Below the pieces are notes generated by a model that ran no database searches, was not told the origin of the DNA, and saw nothing but the letters and a program-made list of their open reading frames with translations. From Lachnospiraceae bacterium (GTDB lineage: Bacteria > Bacillota > Clostridia > Lachnospirales > Lachnospiraceae): DNA of 14,014 nt. The DNA is taken from NCBI GenBank assembly GCA_021200345.1, contig JAJQGR010000173.1, forward strand, positions 1 through 14,014, read 5' to 3'. Positions 1 to 6,133 of this stretch are shown piece by piece; position 1 is the stretch's first letter; every line of letters starts with the position of its first letter. A program made the position numbers and the translations under genes.

Positions 1-191
1 AGAACAGCGAGCGCTTGAGCTGGAGCTTCGAGGAAGTGGACTCCAAGCTTCAGAACATCATGATCAATATTTACCACAATATTGACAACGCCGCGAAGAA
101 ATACGGCAAGGAAGGCAACTACGTGGTAGGCGCCAACATCGCCGGTTTCGAGAAAGTAGTCAGCGCCATGAACGCGCAGGGAATTGTGTAA
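1..191 (+). CDS. gdhA: NADP-type glutamate dehydrogenase, C-terminal end (partial)
   Basis: This is the last 62 codons of a gene whose start lies upstream of the window; the open frame begins at base 3 and stops with TAA at 189-191. The translated tail contains NIMINIYHNIDNAAKKYG, then NYVVGANIAGFEKV and the ending AMNAQGIV. This is the usual C-terminus of the hexameric bacterial glutamate dehydrogenase family (GdhA). The enzyme interconverts 2-oxoglutarate plus ammonia and glutamate in the cytosol. The catalytic lysine and the nucleotide-binding fold lie outside the window, so the cofactor (NADP rather than NAD) is assigned from the family tail only. No strong intrinsic terminator follows; only an A-run/T-run stretch at 209-229 could fold weakly. 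Confidence in the family is high. Confidence 0.9.
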   Translation, partial: NSERLSWSFEEVDSKLQNIMINIYHNIDNAAKKYGKEGNYVVGANIAGFEKVVSAMNAQGIV

Positions 192-217
192 TCCTGCCGC
201 TGATATTTAAAAAAAGC

Positions 218-246
218 TTGTATTTTTTTGAATGTTCGGTTATACT
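218..246 (+). promoter_or_regulatory. sigma-A-type promoter for the riboswitch transcript
   Basis: A -10 hexamer TATACT (241-246, five of six matches to TATAAT) lies 17 bases downstream of a weak -35 TTGTAT (218-223). Transcription would start near 253, just where the aptamer-like sequence begins. That fit in spacing is the main support. The -35 is poor, so the promoter is probable rather than proven. Confidence 0.55.
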
Positions 247-253
247 CCCCATT

Positions 254-381
254 GATATCAGGGAGTAGTTGGCGCATATGCCTCTAAGCAATGCGTTGCC
301 CCTTCGTCATCACGCTGACGCAGCGGATTCCTTATCCAGGATCGTCGGCCGGATGGGACATGAAACAACGAGACTTTTATC
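254..381 (+). ncRNA. yybP-ykoY-family (Mn2+-sensing) riboswitch
   Basis: The leader carries the hallmark pieces of the yybP-ykoY aptamer in order. GGGAGTAG is at 261-268, followed by a GGCGCAT/ATGCGTTGCC stem (271-300). CGTCA comes next at 305-309, then GGCCGG (347-352) and GGGACA (355-360), and the closing CGAGACTTTT (369-378). The outer helix is GATA..AG (254-261) against CT..TATC (374-381), imperfect in the middle. In known members the two conserved loops meet to bind Mn2+, and binding switches on metal-efflux or related membrane proteins. Here the 3' part of the aptamer is also the 5' arm of a terminator, which fits an ON switch: metal-bound RNA would hold CGAGACTTTT and prevent termination. 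The family call rests on recognised motifs and layout, not on a covariance search. Confidence 0.8.
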
Positions 382-417
382 GCATTTTTAACGAATGCGG
401 CAAAAGTCTCGTTTTTT
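367..417 (+). terminator. riboswitch-controlled intrinsic terminator
   Basis: AACGAGACTTTT (367-378) pairs perfectly with AAAAGTCTCGTT (402-413), and an inner CGCATT/AATGCG stem (381-386 with 394-399) extends the hairpin. The transcript then runs through a T-tract at 412-417. The 5' arm shares bases with the end of the aptamer, so aptamer and terminator folds exclude each other. It lies 36 bases before the antiporter start codon, in the right place to control that gene by transcription attenuation. Confidence 0.88.
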
Positions 418-452
418 ACACTTCCTAATCAGAGAAAGGAACGAATATTTCT

Positions 453-1454
453 ATGATTTACCTGCTTTTTGCTGTTGGATTGATGCTGCTGATCAAGGGA
501 GGCGACTGGTTTGTGGACGGGGCCACCGGTATCGCCAGGCGCTTTCACCTGCCGGAACTTTTGATCGGCGCCACAGTGGTGTCCATCGGCACCACCCTGC
601 CGGAGGTTATGGTCTCCACCACCTCCGCCATTCAGGGACACAGCCAGATTGCCTACGGGAATGCCATCGGCTCCATTATCTGCAATACCGCTCTGATTGC
701 CGCCGTCAGCATGGCCATTCGCCCCTCCGCTGTCAATCCAAGGAATCTGCGCACACCGGTGACCTTCTTTTTCATCGCCGCCGTTTTTTACGCGGCGATC
801 GCTTACACCACAGGATATTTTTCCCGTCCTGCGGGCATTATCCTGCTGGTCCTGTTTGTTCTTTATATTATATCGAATGTGATGGAAATGAAAGACGCTC
901 CAAACGGTTCAAATCCCGCGGTGGGGAACGATGCCGTCCGGGATGACGGCTCAGAGAGCGATGAGGAAAGCACAGACGACCCTCTCTGGAAACTGATCCT
1001 GCTGTTAGTCGTCGGCGCTCTGCTGATCGCCGTGGGAGCCGATCTTTTAGTGGACAACGGCACCCTGATCGCGCAGGCTCTGGGCGTTCCGGAATCCGTC
1101 ATTGCTCTGACCTTCGTAGCCCTGGGTACCTCCCTGCCGGAGCTGGTCACCGCCATCACTTCCCTGATCAAGGGACACAGCTCTCTTTCTCTGGGAAATA
1201 TCATCGGCGCCAATGTGTTCAATCTGGTGCTGGTCTGCGGTCTGTCCATGACGGTGTCGCCCTTCAGCATTCCGGAAAATTCCACCCTGTTCGGAATCAA
1301 CGCCTCTCTGGTGGTGGATCTGCCGGTGATGTTTCTGGTCATGATCCTGCTGACCAGCATCCCGCTTGTGAAAGGGAAAACAACCCGGCTGCAGGGAATT
1401 GCGCTGCTGGCAATCTACGCGGCATTTTGTATGTATCAGTTTACGATGGGGTAA
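453..1454 (+). CDS. CaCA-family cation exchanger (Ca2+/Na+ antiporter-like, YrbG type)
   Basis: An integral membrane protein of 333 residues, normal length for bacterial YrbG-like exchangers, with about ten hydrophobic segments. It shows the two inverted alpha repeats that define the family. Alpha-1 is around residues 38-80 (SIGTTLPEV, with Glu51, then GNAIGS). Alpha-2 is around 218-260 (ALGTSLPEL, with Glu230, then GNIIGAN). The two halves are joined by a strongly acidic loop at about 147-178. The ATG follows AAAGGA (435-440) at a spacing of 12. The gene stands alone behind a probable Mn2+ riboswitch, so the physiological ion may be Mn2+ rather than, or as well as, Ca2+. That is inference: the family as a whole exchanges divalent cations for Na+ or H+, and the ion cannot be read from these motifs. 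The first repeat ends GSIICN where GSN-type endings are more usual. Confidence 0.9.
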   Translation: MIYLLFAVGLMLLIKGGDWFVDGATGIARRFHLPELLIGATVVSIGTTLPEVMVSTTSAIQGHSQIAYGNAIGSIICNTALIAAVSMAIRPSAVNPRNLRTPVTFFFIAAVFYAAIAYTTGYFSRPAGIILLVLFVLYIISNVMEMKDAPNGSNPAVGNDAVRDDGSESDEESTDDPLWKLILLLVVGALLIAVGADLLVDNGTLIAQALGVPESVIALTFVALGTSLPELVTAITSLIKGHSSLSLGNIIGANVFNLVLVCGLSMTVSPFSIPENSTLFGINASLVVDLPVMFLVMILLTSIPLVKGKTTRLQGIALLAIYAAFCMYQFTMG

Positions 1455-1505
1455 AATATAACAAAGCCAGATCCGTCCCGCCGTCAGGAAAATTTTTAAA
1501 ATGTG

Positions 1506-1550
1506 AAAAAAATGCCATGCGGAATCCCATTTGATTCTGCATGGCATTTT
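1506..1550 (-). terminator. intrinsic terminator of the sulfatase-locus transcript
   Basis: An 18-bp stem is formed by AAAATGCCATGC plus GGAATC (1509-1526) with GATTC plus TGCATGGCATTTT (1533-1550); the only imperfection is one G-T pair, and the loop has six bases. Read on the minus strand, the stem runs into seven T residues (1506-1512), the form of a strong rho-independent terminator 44 bases after the transporter remnant stop. On the plus strand the stem ends in TTTTGGGG, so it may also limit read-through from the antiporter, but less efficiently. Confidence 0.85.
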
Positions 1551-1593
1551 GGGGTGAGAAGGTTTTGTTTATCTATCGTATCAACTGACCGAT

Positions 1594-2095
1594 TTACTGC
1601 TCTTTCATTTTCCTCTCGCTGATCTCCTTCATCATCTGGGTATAGAATTTAGGAGTAATGCAGTAAAACATCATTGCGATGATGGAGCAGACATATCCTG
1701 CCACCGGGCAGAGGAATTTCATAGCCTTAATGGCAGTCAGGGTGGCATCCGACTGAACAGCGGCATTGGCAACATATCCGCTGGCGGCCAGGATCATGGT
1801 GGTCAGAGAACCTCCCAGAGCCATGCCGACTTTATTCGCGAAAGTAAGAGAGGAGGAGATAGTGCCTTCTCCGCGGATTCCAAATTTCCATTCGCCATAA
1901 TCGATACAGTCTGTCAGAAGGTTCCACCCTACGGTTCCTGTGATGGTAGCCAGACCGGTTGCCACCAGAATCAGGGCAATAATCGCGGAAATGCTTGTGC
2001 CGGTGAAAAAGAGAACCACATAGGGAATGATAACCAGGCAGGTGGAGGCCATGTACAGTGTCCTCTTTCCGATTGATTTTTGCCAGCCTGTCTGT
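1594..2095 (-). pseudogene. truncated GPH-family sugar:cation symporter (C-terminal third only)
   Basis: The frame encodes the end of a MelB/YicJ-like glycoside-pentoside-hexuronide:cation symporter. The segment WNLLTDCIDYGEWKFGIRGEG, followed by SSSLTFANKVGMALGG, is typical of the cytoplasmic loop and next helices of that family. About four membrane helices remain of the usual twelve, and about 165 residues of roughly 450-470. The family-like sequence begins at about WQKSIGKRTLY, immediately after the sulfatase stop codon. Upstream, the open frame runs on to an ATG at 2134-2136, but those codons are only the out-of-frame sulfatase 3' end. There is no ribosome binding site for an internal start. 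A deletion has apparently removed the first 280 or so codons. The intact gene probably imported the sulfated substrate of the neighbouring sulfatase. A short expressed fragment is possible but unlikely to transport. Confidence 0.8.
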
Positions 2096-3595
2096 CTACA
2101 GGCCCAGCCGATGATAAAGCTCTTTTGGTGCGTCATTCTGTTCCATATACTCCCGGATATAGCCTTTCATCCGACAGATCACCACATCATCCTGAATGGG
2201 TGTATTCTGTGAAGGATCCTGCTCCAGATCATACAGCGCGGAGCCGAATGCCGTGGTATCTCCCATCATGTCCGCCTTTTTGATTTTCATCAGCCTGCAG
2301 CCCTTTGTAAAGAAGAAAGGCTCCGCAAGCTCCATTTCCTGAAGCTCCTGAGGAGAAAACATCTGTCGCATGTGTGTGGGCATCAGAGTATACTCGTAAA
2401 CCGGCTCCTCGGGATGCTCCGCGGCATGCATGTAAACATATCTTCCATCGGTCACATCGATCTGACTGCCATGATAACCGTAAACGGCGTACTGACGGAT
2501 GGGAGCATCATAATCCATAACCTGACTGAGAGGCTTTCCCTGCATGTCCTTTGGAATGTCCATTCCGAAATACTCCAGCAGAGTGGGCGCGATATCTACT
2601 GTCTGCACGATGGCATTGCGTTTGCTTCCTGCCAGCTCCTTTTTTCTGGGATCGTAAATAAACAGTGGAATATGGGCGATTTCATTGAAAATGGGCATGC
2701 TGGTTTTGCCCCACCAGCCGTGTTCTCCAAGCAGAAATCCATGGTCTGTGTTGACAATCAGCATGGTATCCTCCCACAGCCCATATCGATCCATGGCGTC
2801 CAGAACCTTTCCCAGGTAACGGTCGCATTTGCTGACCAGAGCCGCGTAATTGTAACGCACATGCTGTTTTGTGTTCTCATCCTCCACAGCGGGAGCATAA
2901 GGCGGCCAGTCCGCTTCCATTTCAGCGTCTCCGGTGAAATGATGAGGATAGAGTTCCTTATCCTTTGGAAGCGTGTAAAATGGTTCATGGGGATCAAAGG
3001 TCTCAATCTGTAAAAACCAGTTGTCCTCAGCATGATTTCTTTCGATAAAATCCAGTCCCTGGGAGAAAGTAACGGCCTGAGATGTTTTCTCTTCCGTGTC
3101 CATATTGCTGCGGTTGATCTGATCCTGGGCCATCATCCTGGCATAAAGAGGGTATTCCAGCATGACTTTTTTGTACTCAAAAACAGTGCCTTTGGGCTGG
3201 TATTGGTAAGTCAGATCCGCTTTCCAGTTATCTCCCTCCTGGCCTCTGGAGATCTCCCAGGAAGAGTAGCGGTTATGATAGGTGGCTCCGCCGTCCTCCC
3301 AGTAATGCTGGTGATCGCTCACCAGATGAGTATAAATTCCTCCTTTCTTCAAAATTTCCGGCATGGAATCGTCATAGGGCTCCATGGGTCCCCAGCTTCG
3401 GTGCAGGAAGTTGCTTCTTCCGGTGTGAAGCTCCCGCCTGGCCGGCATGCAGGGCATGCTGCACACGTAGCATTGCTCAAACTGGACGCATTTTTCGGCA
3501 AGTCTTTTAAAATTGGGCGTTTTGACCCAGTCGCATCCGTAAGGTTCGAGCATTTCCCTGTTCAGGGAATCGTACATCACCATAATTGCTTTCAC
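2096..3595 (-). CDS. Cys-type sulfatase (arylsulfatase family), cytosolic
   Basis: A 499-residue sulfatase that hydrolyses a sulfate ester after its active-site cysteine is oxidised to formylglycine. The signature C-M-P-A-R is at residues 49-53, followed by RELHTGR. Other active-site elements are Asp9 in MVMYDS, FDPHEP around 200-205 with His203, TDHG at 283-286, and Lys297 in WWGKT. The ending NDAPKELYHRLGL is a typical sulfatase tail, so the 3' end is intact. The start is GTG at 3593-3595, seven bases after GAGGAGG (3603-3609). The longer open frame upstream reads through the operators and is not coding. There is no signal peptide, so substrate must enter the cell first. The cysteine form needs an anaerobic maturase (anSME), not encoded here. 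Two operator copies lie upstream, implying control by the adjacent LacI-family protein. The sulfated substrate is unknown. Confidence 0.92.
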   Translation of the reverse strand: MKAIMVMYDSLNREMLEPYGCDWVKTPNFKRLAEKCVQFEQCYVCSMPCMPARRELHTGRSNFLHRSWGPMEPYDDSMPEILKKGGIYTHLVSDHQHYWEDGGATYHNRYSSWEISRGQEGDNWKADLTYQYQPKGTVFEYKKVMLEYPLYARMMAQDQINRSNMDTEEKTSQAVTFSQGLDFIERNHAEDNWFLQIETFDPHEPFYTLPKDKELYPHHFTGDAEMEADWPPYAPAVEDENTKQHVRYNYAALVSKCDRYLGKVLDAMDRYGLWEDTMLIVNTDHGFLLGEHGWWGKTSMPIFNEIAHIPLFIYDPRKKELAGSKRNAIVQTVDIAPTLLEYFGMDIPKDMQGKPLSQVMDYDAPIRQYAVYGYHGSQIDVTDGRYVYMHAAEHPEEPVYEYTLMPTHMRQMFSPQELQEMELAEPFFFTKGCRLMKIKKADMMGDTTAFGSALYDLEQDPSQNTPIQDDVVICRMKGYIREYMEQNDAPKELYHRLGL

Positions 3596-3602
3596 TTTTG
3601 TT

Positions 3603-3609
3603 CCTCCTC
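3603..3609 (-). promoter_or_regulatory. ribosome binding site fixing the sulfatase GTG start
   Basis: GAGGAGG on the minus strand ends seven bases before GTG (3593-3595). It decides the start, since no ATG at a suitable distance competes and the frame upstream is regulatory DNA. Confidence 0.85.
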
Positions 3610-3649
3610 TCTGGAAAATAATAAGTGACTGATATTGAGTAATATACAT

Positions 3650-3665
3650 TTGAAAACGTTTACAA
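3650..3665 (-). promoter_or_regulatory. LacI-type operator, proximal copy before the sulfatase
   Basis: The plus strand reads TTGAAAACGTTTACAA, so the minus strand carries TTGTAAACGTTTTCAA. This is a near-palindrome centred on CG, the form bound by LacI/CcpA-type dimers. The same 16 bases occur at 3684-3699 and 4809-4824. Just downstream on the minus strand is a possible -10 TATATT (3641-3646), so a bound repressor would cover the core promoter. Confidence 0.85.
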
Positions 3666-3683
3666 ATCGAAACGTAAATAATG

Positions 3684-3699
3684 TTGTAAACGTTTTCAA
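3684..3699 (+). promoter_or_regulatory. LacI-type operator, distal copy before the sulfatase
   Basis: TTGTAAACGTTTTCAA on the plus strand is the exact reverse complement of the copy at 3650-3665. Centre-to-centre spacing is 34 bp, a little over three helical turns. Together they form a paired operator in the repressor-sulfatase gap. The sequence also fits the catabolite (cre) consensus for CcpA. Confidence 0.85.
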
Positions 3700-3730
3700 A
3701 ATTGAGTACAAATAAAAAAATGAAAACCAC

Positions 3731-3763
3731 TAATAAAAGACTGAGCTGTTATTCGTGACAGCT
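3731..3763 (-). terminator. weak hairpin at the end of the LacI-family gene
   Basis: AGCTGT (3744-3749) and ACAGCT (3758-3763) form a 6-bp stem around the repressor stop codon. On the minus strand CAG and then TCTTTTATT follow. The stem is short and the U-tract interrupted, so termination here would be partial at best. Confidence 0.3.
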
Positions 3764-4780
3764 TTTCACGGAGCCTCTGTCCATATATTCAGGCCGGAAA
3801 GTGACACTCAGCTTTGAATTGTCCTGTCCCTGCAGCCATTCCAGAATACCACGCGCAACACTTTTCCCCATTTCCAGAGCCGGCACATAGAAGCAGTTGA
3901 TCCTGGGCAGCATCTGATTCCCGGTGTCCCGGATATGCTCCACACTGATCAGGGAAATATCATCGCCGATCTTTTTGCCGATGGAGTTTAAAATGCTGTT
4001 GATAGATGCGGTGATGTTAAGGTCCTCTGTTATAATTCCTGTTACATTTTCCCGGATGATAAGAGCTTTCACTGTCTCCGCCAGAATATCCATATCCATG
4101 TTCATGGCAGTTTCTTTTAAAATCAGAGTCAGATCAGGGTGACGCGTTTCCGCGCTTTCTTTAAGAAAAGAGGTTGTCTCAGTCCTGTTGGCTGACGGGA
4201 AGAGAACAATGCGCCGATGCCCCTTTGCATAGAGCTGTTCCACTGCCTCAAGCATATACAGTTCATATTCCGCGTAGACATTGATGCCCTTATCATGGAA
4301 ACGCTTTCCGATATATCCTACAGGAAAGTCCTGGTCAAGAACGGATTCAAGATATTTCCGGAAACGTCTGTCGTCCGGCACAGCCAAAAGAATCAGACCG
4401 TCCAGTTTTTTCCGGCTGATATATTCTGTAAATTTAGGAGCAGATTTTCTGTTTTGTGAGTATGCTTTTATCTCATTGATCAGAAGAAGGCTGTAAGGGC
4501 TTTCCATAATTTCAGCCTCAATACCCCGCAGGCACTCCAGCATATATCCGCTCTGAAACATGCTTCCGTCATAAAAGGGAGAATATACACCAATCGTCAT
4601 GGAATTCCCGGAGACAAGGGCTTTACCCAGCTGGCTTGGCTGAAAATTGTAATATTCGATTGCCTCTGTGACGCTTGCAATTTTGTGGTCGCTGACGCCT
4701 GCCGAGTGATTGATGACCCTGGAGACGGTAGCGATGGAGACGCCTGCGCGCTTTGCAACGTCGTGTATGGATGCTCCCAT
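3749..4780 (-). CDS. LacI-family transcriptional regulator
   Basis: A 343-residue one-component regulator of normal family length. The N-terminal DNA-binding helix-turn-helix spans about residues 4-24 (IHDVAKRAGVSIATVSRVIN), followed by the hinge region to about residue 60 (PSQLGKALVSG). A periplasmic-binding-protein-like effector domain starts at TIGVYSP and ends in the family-typical RPEYMDRGS. The ATG at 4778-4780 has GAGG four bases upstream. The recognition helix resembles that of CcpA (VSxATVSRV), which fits its putative operators with a central CG. One operator copy lies 28 bases before its own start and two more before the downstream sulfatase. It therefore probably represses itself and the sulfatase/transporter genes until a sugar-like inducer binds. 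The inducer cannot be named from the sequence. Confidence 0.93.
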   Translation of the reverse strand: MGASIHDVAKRAGVSIATVSRVINHSAGVSDHKIASVTEAIEYYNFQPSQLGKALVSGNSMTIGVYSPFYDGSMFQSGYMLECLRGIEAEIMESPYSLLLINEIKAYSQNRKSAPKFTEYISRKKLDGLILLAVPDDRRFRKYLESVLDQDFPVGYIGKRFHDKGINVYAEYELYMLEAVEQLYAKGHRRIVLFPSANRTETTSFLKESAETRHPDLTLILKETAMNMDMDILAETVKALIIRENVTGIITEDLNITASINSILNSIGKKIGDDISLISVEHIRDTGNQMLPRINCFYVPALEMGKSVARGILEWLQGQDNSKLSVTFRPEYMDRGSVKSCHE

Positions 4781-4808
4781 GTTTCCTCGCTTCTGATGGA
4801 ATGTTAAT

Positions 4809-4824
4809 TTGTAAACGTTTTCAA
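4809..4824 (+). promoter_or_regulatory. LacI-type operator before the regulator's own gene
   Basis: This is the third exact copy of TTGTAAACGTTTTCAA, 28 bases before the repressor ATG. A weak promoter just upstream (minus-strand TTGTAT at 4861-4866, 17-base spacer, TAAAAA at 4838-4843) would start transcription near 4831. That places the operator in the first bases of the transcript, suitable for autorepression by blocking initiation or elongation. Confidence 0.82.
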
Positions 4825-4940
4825 GACTGCTAACATATTTTTAACATTTTATGGAAGAAAATACAATAGATTATTTTACTGAACATTGACCGACAATTTT
4901 GTAAGAATGTGACAAAAAGGAAACTATCCTTTCAAAATCT

Positions 4941-4974
4941 AAAAAAAAGAGGCTGTTTTTCGCAGCCCCTTTTC
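4941..4974 (-). terminator. intrinsic terminator of the ABC-transporter/hydrolase operon
   Basis: On the minus strand GGCTG (4963-4967) pairs with CAGCC (4951-4955) across a seven-base loop. The stem is extended by AAAAGGG against TCTTTT with one mismatch, and the transcript enters a run of eight T residues (4941-4948). It lies 44 bases after the dehydrogenase stop, and closes the long operon before the repressor promoter. Confidence 0.85.
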
Positions 4975-5017
4975 CATCATCTGAACCCTTTCCTGATCTC
5001 GCTTTTTTTACACATTC

Positions 5018-6052
5018 TTACTCCTGCTGCGGGTCAACATCTATCAATACTTTCATTGTTCTTTCTTTATTGCTGTCAATATACTGATAAGCCGCCAGAT
5101 AATCCTGAAAAGCGAAATGACGGCTCATTAACGGCTCCAGATGTATTTTTCCTTCATTGACGAGGCGGATGGCCTCCAGATAGTCCTCATGCCGGTACAT
5201 CATGGTGGTATCCAGATCCAGCTCGTGATCATTCAATACCGCCAGATCCACTGTGGCCATTTTGCCAAATACCGCCACAAGAATAATTTTACTGCCCTTA
5301 CGCGCACCGCGAATCGCCTGATTCATGGTAATGTCGGTTCCCGCGGCCTCATAAATCACATCCGCCTTATCCGGTCCAAAGGCATCCACAAGGGACTGCG
5401 TAAAATCCTGATTCTTTGTGTTCACTGCATAATCCGCCCCGCACTGTCTGGCCAGCTCCAGCCTGTAATCAGAGATATCCGTTACCAGCACGCTCTTTGC
5501 GCCCATGGCCTTGCAGGACTGCATCAGCAGATTTCCAATAGGGCCGCAGCCCAATATGGCCACTTTCGCCCCTTCCATTTCCGGGAAACGTCTGGCAGCA
5601 TGAACCGTAACCGCCAGGGGCTCAATCATCGCCCCCTGGTCGTATGTCATACTCTCCGGCAGCGCTGTGACCTTGGTCTTATCCACCGCGAAATACTCAC
5701 TGGCCGTTCCGGTGGACTGGAAGCCCATGACTTTCAGATTTTCGCACAGATTATATTTTCCATGAGTGCAGGGATAGCATTTCCCGCAAAATATCTGCGG
5801 CTCAATGGTCACCTTCTGTCCCACAAAAAATTCATTCACTCCTTCTCCCAAAGCCTCAACGCTGGCCGAAAGCTCATGCCCCTGGGTAATGGGATATTGT
5901 GTAAAGGGATGGGTACCATGATACACATGAATATCACTTCCACAGATTCCGATGCGTCTGATCTTCACCAGCACCTGATTCTTTTCCGGCTTCGGTATCG
6001 GTACATCGCGGAATATGATTTTGCCCGGCGATGTCATTACCTGTTGTCTCAT
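5018..6052 (-). CDS. zinc-dependent MDR-family alcohol/polyol dehydrogenase
   Basis: A 344-residue medium-chain dehydrogenase resembling sorbitol, L-idonate and threonine dehydrogenases. Probable catalytic zinc ligands are Cys37 in GICGSD, His59-Glu60 in the GHE motif, and Glu144 in MIEPLAV. A structural zinc lobe is formed by Cys89, Cys92, Cys95 and Cys103. The Rossmann fold shows GCGPIG at 168-173 and Asp192 after the second strand, which favours NAD+ over NADP+. The ATG at 6050-6052 is preferred: AAGGAGGAGG sits eight bases before it, whereas the longer frame starting at 6088 has its first twelve codons running through that site. It is the last gene of the operon, after the alpha/beta hydrolase, and would oxidise a secondary alcohol or polyol (or reduce the ketone) in the cytosol. 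Exact substrate unknown. Confidence 0.9.
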   Translation of the reverse strand: MRQQVMTSPGKIIFRDVPIPKPEKNQVLVKIRRIGICGSDIHVYHGTHPFTQYPITQGHELSASVEALGEGVNEFFVGQKVTIEPQIFCGKCYPCTHGKYNLCENLKVMGFQSTGTASEYFAVDKTKVTALPESMTYDQGAMIEPLAVTVHAARRFPEMEGAKVAILGCGPIGNLLMQSCKAMGAKSVLVTDISDYRLELARQCGADYAVNTKNQDFTQSLVDAFGPDKADVIYEAAGTDITMNQAIRGARKGSKIILVAVFGKMATVDLAVLNDHELDLDTTMMYRHEDYLEAIRLVNEGKIHLEPLMSRHFAFQDYLAAYQYIDSNKERTMKVLIDVDPQQE

Positions 6053-6060
6053 GCCAATGC

Positions 6061-6070
6061 CCTCCTCCTT
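6061..6070 (-). promoter_or_regulatory. ribosome binding site fixing the dehydrogenase start
   Basis: AAGGAGGAGG on the minus strand lies eight bases before the ATG at 6050-6052. It rules out the upstream in-frame ATG at 6088, whose coding sequence would overlap this site. Confidence 0.85.
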
Positions 6071-6133
6071 TTTCTGATGATTTCTCATCTGTCAAAATTT
6101 CTCAATGCCTGCGCTGCAATCACAGGGTCCGGT

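Noticed and set aside
203..232. An A-run/T-run as a terminator of the glutamate dehydrogenase gene
   Set aside because: The possible stem is almost all A-T with only a GCTT core, too weak to call; it overlaps the proposed -35 region.
395..946. A 183-codon plus-strand frame overlapping the start of the antiporter
   Set aside because: It begins inside the terminator hairpin and is out of frame with the antiporter, which has matching alpha repeats and a ribosome binding site.
3596..3730. A 45-residue N-terminal extension of the sulfatase frame
   Set aside because: It would translate through both operators and the Shine-Dalgarno sequence; sulfatase homology begins only at the GTG at 3595.
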